Assembly (NCBI RefSeq): GCF_030867145.1
Contig: NC_134415.1
Coordinates: 71,577,300-71,641,299 of the forward strand
Origin: Opisthocomus hoazin
Lineage: Eukaryota > Chordata > Aves > Opisthocomiformes > Opisthocomidae
Length of the DNA: 64,000 nucleotides
Reading direction: 5' to 3'
This document shows, piece after piece, positions 24,920-35,757 of this stretch (the first letter of the stretch is position 1; each line of letters begins with the position of its first letter). Both the position numbers and the translations under genes were made by a program. A model generated the notes under the pieces. That model made no database searches. It was given only the letters and a program-made list of their open reading frames with translations, and had not been told where the DNA came from.

Positions 24920-27039
24920 CTGCCAAAACAAGAAAATAAGAAAACCATAAACCTTTGTGCGTGCATTGCGTTCTTTCAGTGTACACAGCGCTCAGATGCA
25001 GCTTTCCATGTCTCAAGAGAATTTAGACAATACATTTGGACAAGAAAATATTAGCCTGCAACAGCCTCTTTGGTAATGAGTTATGCTACACTTTGTTTAC
25101 TTTACAACAAATTCCCGCTAACCCTACTCCCATCTCTGACAAATTAATTCCTGAACCATGCTGTTTTTGTATAAGATACAAACTTAAAACTTTTAAAAGC
25201 ACTTTGGCAATCCTTAGATCTAAATCCCAAGGCTGATTTACCTGAACTAGTTTTCAACCAGTTTCACACGCAATAGAGGCAGCATGTTATAGCTTTTTTT
25301 TTTTTTATATTATTTATTTCTACAAGCATGCTCATCTATTGTGAAGTAATCACAAACATTTATCCTTGCCTGAGCAGGGAACTATATTATGAAGTCTTTT
25401 GAGAGAAAGGAAGCTGTAAAAGGAAAAAATAATAAATCAGATTTGTTCAAGTGAAAAATAGTTTGTCATAAGAGGCACTCCCCAACTCAAATGAGAAGCA
25501 TCTCCCCCTTTCTCTTGCCACCAGCTGACTGAAATGGTGAAAGATTTCCTTTTCAGGCACCATTACAGTAACAACACTCTACAAAAGACTACTACAGTGA
25601 CCAAGATCGTTGCTTTGCTCAATAAATGGTGTAAAATGGTTTTCAGCTATGATACTGAGACTACTTTAACAGTTGTGTTGGCAGTAAATACTGCTTTTTT
25701 CAAAACCGAAACTTTCCTATAAACAATCAATGTTTATGGAACTGCTCATAGTGCTGTTCTTGACTGTCTCTTATCTGGCCATACCTAGGATGGGACTTCA
25801 ATGGCATACTGGGTATCATTGCTGTTATTACCATTGTATTACAGCAAAACCCTCTTAATTTTTAACATAAGCAAAAGAGTGGTTCTTTTCCAGCATAGGT
25901 TATACCAGACTGCGGAGCACAATAAGCTTTACTGGCACTAATAAGTCTTTATTGCTTAGATTTCTGGCATAAAAATGCCACTGAAAAGAGTATTTTAGAT
26001 CTCTAACTCAGAAAATTGATACAGGGAAAAGAGGTCCCTTCCAACCCCTACCATTCTGTGATTCTGTGATAACATATTCTTAGCCTAAATACTGAAATCA
26101 ATAGCAATATTCCCTACTTGCCCAGATGTAGTCTAGAAAAGCTATAATGGTATGTTGGTTATATGCTGACTGGTTATGTACAATCTTATTGATGTAACTA
26201 TCCTGGTATATTTTGGTTTTATTGTATCAAAATAAAGGTGCCGCATTCCAATATGCCTCAGGCCTGGGCACACACTGCAAATTTTCAACGGAGTAAGTAG
26301 TTTGGTGAAGAGCTGTGGAGCAGCATGATCCCTGATTGACATATTACTGCCAACATATATAGTGGATATGCACCTACACGAGCAAAATTATACATTTATC
26401 GTTACGGCTTATTTCATTTCTGCGGGAGGAGGAAGCCAGGCAAACAGAAGATTCGCTAAAATAACTACATCCATATTAATAGAATCATATTAACAGAGCT
26501 TTGACACTACATCAAATGAGTTCACAGTACCACTTTTTGTGATGGAACCCAATTTGGCAGCCTATGCACTGAATCAGATCGAGATTGACTCATCCCAATT
26601 TGCTGCTTTGTTGTTGTTGCATCTTCAAAGTTGGAGGGCTCTTGGGACTATGCCTAGGTGCTCCAAAAATCTTGTCATGCACATGGCCAAGATCTTAGAA
26701 CTGTGATCCACTGGGGTCATTAACGGGATGGTTCAAGTCAGCCAGCTCACAGCACTATGTTTAAATTACTCTGTCCTTTTTATTTAACTATACTAGTTAA
26801 AGATTTTCGTCCAGAAAAGCCTTAACAACCAAATAATTGGGGAGAAAAAAAGTTAATAGGCATAAAATGCAAGTAAGAAAAAAACATTCTAGAGAATTTT
26901 TTTTTTAGAAAAATGTGCTTTATGCTAAAACAGTATCTAAGAAATTTGTACTTTGTGTCCACCTCTGAGAAAAATACCGCGATGTTGTACAGAAAGTCAC
27001 TGCAAAATCAGAAGACTCATTCATGTATGTAACTCTTAC
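24920..27039 (-). other. RNF217: RNF217 last intron
   Basis: A 2.1-kb intron between the two membrane-anchor exons, with donor gtaagag and acceptor ttttggcag. It is AT-rich with no internal exon I can recognise. It holds a 40-base CR1 3'-end scrap at 26031-26070 and a run of T at 25292-25304. Confidence 0.9.
26031..26070 (+). mobile_element. CR1 LINE terminal scrap
   Basis: Forty bases with the plus-strand CR1 terminus: GAGGTCCCTTCCAACCCCTA followed by CATTCTGTGATTCTGTGAT. Only the last part of the 3' UTR and the tail repeats are present, showing extreme 5' truncation. It is the only clear antisense CR1 within the RNF217 exon-intron span. Confidence 0.88.
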
Positions 27040-27111
27040 CTATTACAACAGCTACGGCTCCCAATGCCAGTCCCAGAACCAGTATTAGGGGTGTAATGAG
27101 TAGTTTTCCAG
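27040..27111 (-). CDS. RNF217: RNF217 coding exon: first part of transmembrane anchor
   Basis: This is a 72-base exon too short to stand out as an open frame. It enters in phase 1 after acceptor atttcag, completing an Ala codon with the G of the upstream exon, and leaves in phase 1 at donor gtaagag. It encodes 23 full codons beginning GKLLITPLILVLG and ending AVAVVI. This is a strongly hydrophobic, Gly/Ala-rich stretch that forms the start of the C-terminal membrane-spanning segment. Phase, length and sequence agree with the corresponding exon of vertebrate RNF217 as remembered (human has GKLFIAPLIM at the same place). The upstream intron is about 6.9 kb and the downstream one about 2.1 kb. 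Confidence 0.94.
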
Positions 27112-30100
27112 CTGAAATGCAAAATTTATTAAACAATTCAGAGTAGGCATTTTGTTTTTCCCTTTCCAACCATGCCTAAATATTTTGATATCAGACTCCC
27201 AAAAGCTGGTTCATTTTTTAAATACTTTACTAGGATTCCTATTCGTAAACTTATCCTACAAATCCAGGTAGGAGCTATCACCGCTCAGCCAGCTCCCTGC
27301 ACACATTCCTCTTTGCCCTCTTCACCCACAAGTCTCCGAGCACAGCTCATTTTGTACATTAATAGTTAGCTTGCATTTACTTCTGTTTCCAGTCTGAAAT
27401 CCCTCAGGCATCAAAAGGAACGTGATAGCTATAAAGCTACTGTCATTTGGCTTCTCCGGAATCCTCCTGTATAGCAACCACCCCGGAAAGATGCCAAGCA
27501 AACCAGCATCTTGCAGAGTTTAGGTTAGCTCAAGGCAATGAGACCACTGCCTGTAAATACACTTCTGCTCGCTTTAAAAGGCGATGGTGAAGTCCTTGTG
27601 TATAGTTGTGATTTAGGTCTAAATCAAACCACAGCCAAGTCTATTTTGGATCCGCATTTAGAAGCATGTGTTGCTGCTCTTATGCGAGTAAGACAGCGAC
27701 ATTGTGCAGCACATGGGCTAGAGCATAAGACACTAAGAACAACTGAAGCACGCTCATATTCATTGTTTCTGTTGAGTTCACGATCAGTAGAAATGCACGG
27801 AGGGAAGGCAGGGTTCCTTCTGAAACACGTAAGCTGAAACTGAACTTTGAATCCAAGTTATCCTTCTTGTGTTGCATGCTTTCCACTCAGTGGCAGAACC
27901 CCCTCGGCCGCGCTGTCTGAGCAGTTGGATCAAAGCTGTCACTTGTCCCAGCTGTCTGAAAACACAGCCGGGCAGGCATTTTCACTGATGCACCAGCAGC
28001 CTGATCAGGGGTTTGAAATTAGGCAATTCTCTAAATTAATCCTGTGTTTGAAAGATCACCTCTAGAAAGGGAGGAAAAGCAAGTTTGTTACCTCTCTCTT
28101 GCCTGCCCTTCCCTCTCTCAAGTCACTTGTATCAGATTTCAGTAAGTGGATTACTTCATTCGATAATGATGTAAACCTCTCCATAACCTGAGCCACTAAT
28201 TTGGGCGGCCTGAAGGAAAAAGTGAGGTATTTTGGAAATATTTACAGCAGTTAAATGAACTGGTCCTTTTCATGCTCTGTTTTAATAGCTTTTAAATTTC
28301 ATAGGAGCGTTGTGGGTGGGAAAATATAATTCCTAGAAGAAAAAAATTGGCAAATATTATTGGTATTACTCTAGTTGCTAGGCATCCTAATGGTAGACCT
28401 TCTTGGGACTACACTGTGCTGCATTCTATACGCACAGAGGTTGTCAAATAAGTTATTCGAGCGTAGACAGGAGAAGGAATATAGAATGATGGAAAAACCT
28501 CAGGAAGAGTCCAAAAATGAGCAATTAAAAACATTACAGTACCAGAACCTTTAACAATTTCAAAGTAAAGCTTATAAAATACTGTTTTAAGTATGAACTC
28601 TCTATTTTACTAATAACCGTGTAACTGGAAACAGAAAATTATGACGTTTAGTACCAAAATTATTAAAATCTTCAGCCACTGAACTGATGACTAAGTAGAC
28701 AGAAATAGTCTGCAGAAAGGGCTAAGCTAGCTTTTGACTGGAGTAATTAATTTCTCTGCAGATACAAAGAATGGTTCCTAAGCTAGTCAGTTGAAGAACT
28801 TGTTTACTTACATTTGACCAACTAACTCAGAGCTGAAATAAAGCATGAGTGTCTTTTTCCTTCCGCCTGTGAATATGAGGTTTTAAGTGTTGTGTAGTTC
28901 CAAGGTCTTATAGGATAAAATGACCTTTCATCATCATGGGATAGTATCTTCCTTTGGTTATCAATGCATTCTTTCCAAAGTTTAAACTTTAAAAACAAAA
29001 CAAAAAATACCTTTTCTCCTTATATATCTACCATATTTAAAACCTTTATCTTTCTTTACCTTTGTAAACTAACATTAAGGAACAAGTTCACAAGAGGTAA
29101 GTCTTGCACAAGTTCCCATCAGGTAGGAGTACAAACAGCAGCAGTCACTGCAAAGCAGCAGATAATGTATTTTTTACCCCAGTCATTTTTATCAGCGCTG
29201 TATGAAACAATTATAAAATGCTCCATTTTACACATGTGAATTGAGCATAACTTCATATCCAATTCCAGTGTGAAACACACCATTTGTCGTAGTGTGAAGG
29301 AGTACGAGGCTTTTAATCATAGAGGGAATTGTGATGTACCAAGAAATGCTGCTGCGACTAAGGATGTTTACTGTAGGCACTAAACTTCCCAAAGATCCAC
29401 TGTCCTATGTCTGTTAGCTTTGAGACTGCGAGCAGAGAGAGCACATGTACAACTTGGCTCAGAGTTGAATAAAATCTTGAGTTATTAGTCCATGTGGTAG
29501 ACTCAGCAGTAGGTTATGATGGCCAGTTTGGTAACGTTCAAAGCCAGTTTTTAAGGATAGCTTAGACAGAAATGGTTGTAACTAGAACAAGCCTTTTTAC
29601 AATTCTACTCAAATCAATGGTAGACAATTTCACTACTTGGCTACTTAGCATGAAGATTCAGACATCTGTAGTAATACATTAACTGTATTTGCAGGTACCT
29701 CAGATGGGCTGCATCATTTGTGATATAGAAAATTAAGTTTTTCTGCAAAATGAGGAAACACTAGGAAAACACAAGTGAGTATTATTCCCTTGCATAGCTT
29801 TGGATTTGGTCGTGGCTTTTAGGATAATATATACAAACTCCCGTAAATTCTTGGAGAATTCTTTGCCATGTAAAAAATATACTAGTTTTAGAAAACAAGC
29901 TTAATCACTAGTATATGAGAAATAAAAATTTTCTCTTCCAAGTTTAAATATCATTACATGTTTAAGCAACAGAGCCACTAAAAGTATCTACTTACAAGTC
30001 AAACCAGTCTATCTATGCAGATTTAAGTTCCAATATAAGTTTGCATCTGTTCTTAAAGAGCCCTATCAAGTACATATACAAGACATCTTACAAATCAGAC

Positions 30101-33100
30101 CAACTGTCATTTAAGTTGCCAATGAAGGTTGGATTCTAGAAATGCATGCTTCCTTCCTCAAAGCCACGCATATATAAAGTGAATCTTGCACTCTGTCTTG
30201 GGACAAGAGTACATGCAGTCAAGATCTGAAAATATGCTGCTTTCAGAATTATATTTGAAATGCTGTTTACCATGAAAAAAAATTCATTTGCTTTAATAGC
30301 ACCATCACACATTGCATTCTGCTGCGGATCCATGAAATACTTAGCAATCGATTTAGAATTTAATTCACCCAGCTGAACTCAGGTGGTACTTAACTGGGAT
30401 TTTAAGTACATTTAAGACAGCTGAACATGTTTTTTCTTTCTGTGCCATTGATCACTAACTCCAGTTACAACCAAACAGTCTTCCTTCAGCAACATAGCCA
30501 AATTATTCCTATGAGAATGAAATCACTAAGTCCGCTGGGACTGAACGATAAAAGCTATTTCACCTTACTACACTGGTCACAGGACAGAGTTTCTCTACAA
30601 AAATACGCTAAAGAAGGGAGAGAAATGTCAAATTCAGAGACCATTTCTGCTCTGAGTTTATTTTCTTCTCTTTGTGATTTCTATTACCTTCAAAAAACCA
30701 TTGGTTTATGAAGAAAAGTATGTTTAAATTTATGCCGCCATAAATGCTTTTCCCTTATTTTTATTACAGAACAGTTTGTGATTGTAGGCACAAACACTTG
30801 CTTCTCAACAGAAACCATGTTCGCATGCCAGCCTGCCATGAAGTGTTCTTTTCTTTCTACACACCTCACCCACCCGGATTTCGTAGAAACAAGCCAAAAA
30901 ACCTTCACTGCACAAGGCTACAGAATCACTGCATTTACTTAAAGAAGTATTTCCTCTCCATAGCAAGAAAGTAAAAAAAGGCACAGAAGAAAATTTATCT
31001 AGGCAACACCTCATCAGTTTCCCCCTGACAGCCAAGACAACATCCTCCTAATTTCCACTACTTAGCTAACTAGCAGAGGCATTTTACTACAGGAAATGCA
31101 ACCTTTACTTCTTGCTACATGTTACTAACTATGTTTCTAATAGCCTCTCTACTACCATCTCCTCTTTCTAACATTAACTGCTGACCCTTAGAATGGAACC
31201 AAAACCCAGGCTTGTACAGTAACACCCACTAATGATAACGCTCCTCTCTTTCCTGATAAAGCCATAATGTATTTACATCTTCAGTTCTAGCTACCAGGAC
31301 ATCTCTGAGCCTAGGTATGATCCCTAACTGGAATTAAACATTTCTGGATTTTCAACTTGATCTTAAATTATTAAGACAAGGAAGCTTCAGTTCAAAACAA
31401 AGCAGCCAAAAATCCACCTTTCCCCCCAAAAAAATCAAAGATCATGACAAAGAAGAATCCGAGGGAGGGTCTGTAAAAGAAATATTTGAGAAGGTAAGCA
31501 AGCTATTATGATTTACTGACTTGCATGATAACAGAAGTAACCAATGAAATTATCAAGAATCAATAAAAGCAGAGAGAAATGGAAGTACTTTCTCCACACA
31601 ACGCATAGTGAAATCCTACAGCCCCTACCAGAGATGTTGCCGAAGCCAAAACTTAAGAACTGTATAAAATGGTGAAGGATGCATTTATTGATAGTTATTA
31701 AGCAAAGATTCAGATAGAAACCTCAACTAAGGAAGTGTCTAAAACAATGATTAGTGGAAATACATAGAGAGTGACATCTTATTTCTAACTGACTGCTCTG
31801 GACAAACTCACTAGGCAGACCTTTACATTCATCCAATGAAGAGGCACAGATAACTCTGCTGAGGTTTTACAAGGATAGCTGATCTTGCCAAATTTCTATG
31901 ATTCAAGAGGGCAGAATTCACAAACTGAAGTGATACTATCACAGGGATTATGCCATCTTGAAAGAAAAATGTCAGGAGATATAATCTTACAATATAATGC
32001 CTTCTTAAAAAAATGTGTGCACAGCCACATGTGTGTATGCATGGAAAAAAGTAAAAAAAAAAATCTAGACTGGCTCACGTATGCCAGTCATAGCCAAAAT
32101 CTAATCCAACAGAGGAGGAGCAGTGGGCTGAACTCCTGAATTCTAATCTGATGTAAATTGTTTAAGCTTTTATTTTTTGATTTTCCTGTGTGAGTTCTGT
32201 TAGGGTTCTGGAGTGTTTTGGTAGCTATTTATAAATTGTATGAGGATCAATATTAAAATTTAGAGCTCTAGAGATGACAGGGATTTAAGGTCATGAGTAG
32301 GAACACAAAATTCTTTGAATCATTGTCAACTTGGGTGTTAACAAGCTATTTTAAAAATGAGGGCAATTACTACATGTGCTGGCAGGTTGAGCTAGCTCTG
32401 TTTCTATTCCAGTGATGACCATTCCTGTAAGAAATGACACTGTAGGACAGAGGTAGTCCTGGGGAAAAAAAATTATCAGAAAACCGTATGAGAAATTTAA
32501 GCTGAGGCTCCGAGATTTGCTAAGCTTTCTTGTTTACTAATTAAGACAAACCACAACTACATTTGCAAACAGGAAATGAAAGTAAGATATCTTATACCTT
32601 CTCTATGCATGTTTTTATATATACAAACATACACATCTGCACCACTGGACTTTAACTCATATATACATTTCCACATTTACTCTCATGTGCTGGAATTCAT
32701 CTCTACAAAAATATATCAGAGAAGGCACATCCAATCATTTTGAACTTTTATCCACTTTCCTATTTATTTCTGTATCTCTAATTCACCTCCCTCAAAGTCT
32801 GTTCTAATGCCTTCTGAGTTCCTGAGGTCAAACTAATGGGCCTGGATGACTTACTGCCATTTGTTAAACAAGCATTCCAGGTTTGTGAGTCTCCCACAAC
32901 TCTGCTGGGCAGCAAGACTGGCATTCTTATTGCCAGGCCTATGAGTTTGTATGCCAACTCTTATGTTACTCTAAAATGCAAATCACCTAGTTTTCATACT
33001 GGAACATGTTTGGCTCAGGAGTGTTTTTTTCACCGTAGGTCTGCTGACTTCTCTTTCCATGCATTCATTCCATTACCTTTACCTCTACTTTGAGCATCAC

Positions 33101-33981
33101 CAATCGATAAGCTCAAAGCATTTCCTCACCCTAGGTGAACTCCAAGTCATCTTCAAGCTCTATGCCTTAATTCAAAATACAAAAAGTCCTGTTTTCCTTA
33201 ACAGGTCCTCAATTTCTGACAACGCAACCATTTGCTATAATGTTGTAGATACCTTTACGTGCTGTAAACTCACTACAATGACTGAACTTAATGCATCTGC
33301 AAGATAACAAAGTAGATTATTACTTTATGTGGTATCTATTTTTCTTGTGCTTCTATCGGTTGAGACAGGTACACTTCTGGTTCAAAAGCAAATCAGGAGT
33401 GCCTTTCTTTTTAAATAAAAAAGTCAAGCTTTTCGCATCATATTGCTTCTGAGAGAAATTAACGTATATAGTTGTATTTAGTTTTAGCTGGTGAATCAAA
33501 GCTAACAATTAAAAGATGAATGTCCTCCTATTTAAATGGCCAAACCTGAGTGATTTGGTTTTTCAAACGCAGACCAGGTTCAAATCCAAACAACGCTTTA
33601 TTCAAACAGATCCTTGACAGAAGTTCATTTAAAAAAGGTTCCTGCTCCAGTACATTTCTCCTATATTCTTTTAGAAAAACAATCACAGACAACTACATGT
33701 ATATTGAGAGTATTTTTCCAATTTGCTTATGTATTATTAAAAACGTTAGGAAACAGAAGCTAGCAGAAGGGGACACCGTACTTATTCATACACAGTCCAC
33801 TGAAAAAGTAACTGCAAATACTATATTTTTAGATACATTTAATAAACCACCTTTTACATAACTAAACAACAGGCTGCCCATCCGATACTTTACACCACTA
33901 GTTTTTATTTAACTATTATTGACACCCCCCCCCCAATCACCTCATTGTGCAGCTCTCCACAAGGAACATTTATCCGCTTAC
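27112..33981 (-). other. RNF217: RNF217 intron between RING2 and anchor exons
   Basis: An intron of about 6.9 kb, AT-rich, with no exon or mobile element I can recognise. Ten G (transcript sense) lie 48 to 57 bases after the 5' splice site, at 33925-33934. The open frames in this stretch are short and have no protein-like features. Confidence 0.9.
33925..33934. repeat. Poly-C run near RNF217 5' splice site
   Basis: Ten C on plus, which is G10 in the pre-mRNA, 48 to 57 bases downstream of the donor of the RING2 exon. G runs at this distance are known intronic splicing enhancers for hnRNP H/F; a role here is inferred. Confidence 0.9.
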
Positions 33982-34183
33982 CACAGACAGAGCCTCGCAC
34001 TAATCTCCTTAAATGTGGTCTCTCGGGGAGGTAGCGGTATTTGCATCCAAAGATACTGAGGTTTGATGTGTGATCTCCGAAGAACCGGAGCTGGCGGTAT
34101 CTCTCCCCACAACGGTAACAGAAATTAGTGTTACACTGTGAACAGGTCATGTGGTCGCACCCTTCTGTTCTCTGGATGTGGAT
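33982..34183 (-). CDS. RNF217: RNF217 coding exon: catalytic RING2
   Basis: This exon has 67 codons plus one base (exit phase 1). The acceptor is gctcataaag before ATC CAC, and the donor is TGT G followed by gtaagc. RING2 continues from the upstream CPKC. Residue 9 in EGCDHM is the catalytic cysteine by position, equivalent to the active-site Cys of parkin and HHARI; its codon is at 34157-34159. Further zinc ligands are Cys14, Cys17, Cys22, Cys25, His38 and Cys47. The end of the exon is basic (RPHLRRLVRG), just before the membrane segment encoded by the next exons. The region is nearly identical to remembered human RNF217, as expected for a catalytic core under strong constraint. An alternative 3' end by intron retention is possible and is described under findings. 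Confidence 0.97.
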
Positions 34184-34717
34184 CTTTATGAGCAGAAGAA
34201 AGAAAAAGAAAAGATTATTTTTTTTCCCCTCCTCCCTAAGCACAGGAAAGTAGGCACTACCCGGTACAGTTGATGCATCAGATGGAAAGTCACAGTAAGC
34301 AACCCCCTGCTTAACTCAGTATTTGCATTAATTAATACTGCAGCTGTCCTACAACAATAATGATTTCCTGAGGCATGTTTCAGAGCATCAGACATGAGTT
34401 ATAGTTGTTTTCAGATTTCCATTCGTATTTTTCTATATAATTTTCCTTCTCTGTTTAAACACCCTTTGTATCAGATGAGAGTCTGAGCGATCCCTGCCCT
34501 TACTGAAAACTTGTTTATTACTTAGATGTATTAGTACCACACATTACTAAAAATAAAGGTAGCACAGTAAATATAGTTACGAACTCTTTTTGACCCCTCC
34601 ACAGCTGGGCTTCCCTCTTATGCCACCTGTGGCCCCACTTTGATTTGGCATTTTGTAATAAATGCCAGAAAGGCTCTGCTGTTAGAGTGAATGATTTGAA
34701 AAATGGGTTTTGGGGTG

Positions 34718-34750
34718 TTTTTTTTTTTTGGTTAAAAAAAAAAAAAAAAA
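34718..34750. repeat. T12/A17 inverted repeat
   Basis: Twelve T, the four bases GGTT, then seventeen A. The two homopolymers can pair into an A/T hairpin, about 530 bases upstream (in gene sense) of the RING2 exon acceptor. Confidence 0.95.
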
Positions 34751-35171
34751 GTCCACAAACCGTATAAGAATTACGCCAAGCTTTCACAATGCCCGCAGTA
34801 GAGCATCAAGCTGGGCTGCCTAGGTTCTACACCCATCTTTCTGCTGTTCACCTGCATGAAATAACTGCATTCCTGAATCTCCATGTACTCTTCTGCAAAA
34901 CTGGTATATTTATCTACTTTGTACAGATTTTTTAAGGTTTCAGTTTTAGTTTCTAGTTCTGAGAGTCTTAGGAGAGATGGTAGTCCTGGGGCTGAGTATT
35001 TCACTAAATCAACTATGATTACGCAACTACTTCTAAATCTTGCCAACTAAAATTATAGCTAACAGGGTGGTAAACACAGTTTTCCTAGCTCACAAAATTG
35101 CTGAAGACCCTCCCCACCCCCTTGAGACCACGCTCCACAATGGAACAGCAGATAAAGTTAACTAATAATTG

Positions 35172-35412
35172 AAGTTGGAATTGACCCTCGGAGGTCATCT
35201 ATTTTAACCTCTAGCTCCAAGCAGGGCTAACTTCAGTGTCAGATCAGATTGCTCCAGGCCTTGTCCCGCTAGATCTTAAAAATTTCCTAGTATGGGTATG
35301 TCACAGCCTCTTTGAGCAACCTGTCCCACACTTCACCACCCTCCCTGGGAACATTCCCCCCCCCCCATCCTTACATCCAATTGGAATTTTACTTGTTGAA
35401 ATCTGTGATGAA
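35172..35412 (-). mobile_element. Older CR1 LINE 3' fragment
   Basis: About 240 bases of diverged CR1 3' end on the minus strand. The plus strand shows AAGTTGGAATTGACC, GGAGGTCATCTA, AAGCAGGGCTAACTTC, GAGCAACCTGTCCCAC and TTACATCCAATTGGAATTTT in the expected order. A poly-C run (35356-35366) has expanded inside it. It lies just downstream, in gene sense, of the CR1 at 35560 and in the same orientation, but is clearly more diverged. Confidence 0.85.
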
Positions 35413-35559
35413 TGAATGACTCCTGAAACTCTTATCCATATCTACATGTATTTATTTTGCAGGGAGGTACAGGTAAAGACACTACATCAGAACTCAGCTG
35501 CCCTGCAAGCACCAGAGATGCTGAAAGCTCAGGGACAACCAAAGACTCCGACCTGAAGA

Positions 35560-35757
35560 GACAGAATCACAGAATAGCTTTGGGTTGGAAGGGACCTCTT
35601 CCCTTGTCCACTGATGCAGTCACTCCATCATAGAGGGACACCAGGTTGGTTAGGCAGGACTTGCCCTTGGTGAAGCCATGCTGACTGTCCCGAATCACCT
35701 CCCTGTCTTCCATGTGCCTTAGCAGAGCTTCTAGGAGGATCTGTTCCATGATCGTCC
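35560..35757 (-). mobile_element. CR1 LINE with internal deletion joining RT to 3' tail
   Basis: About 200 bases on the minus strand. The upstream part encodes a stretch of the CR1 reverse transcriptase (motifs [13 protein letters not shown] and LYDGV). This runs almost directly into the terminal CR1 tail (GGTCCCTTCCAACCC then ATTCTGTG). In the long copy at 58432-60026 these two parts are about 1.1 kb apart, so most of the ORF2 C-terminal half is deleted. There is no stop in the short remaining frame. Confidence 0.9.

Noticed and set aside
33577..33587. tRNA B-box-like GGTTCAAATCC
   Set aside because: No A box at the right distance and no cloverleaf stems; a chance match.
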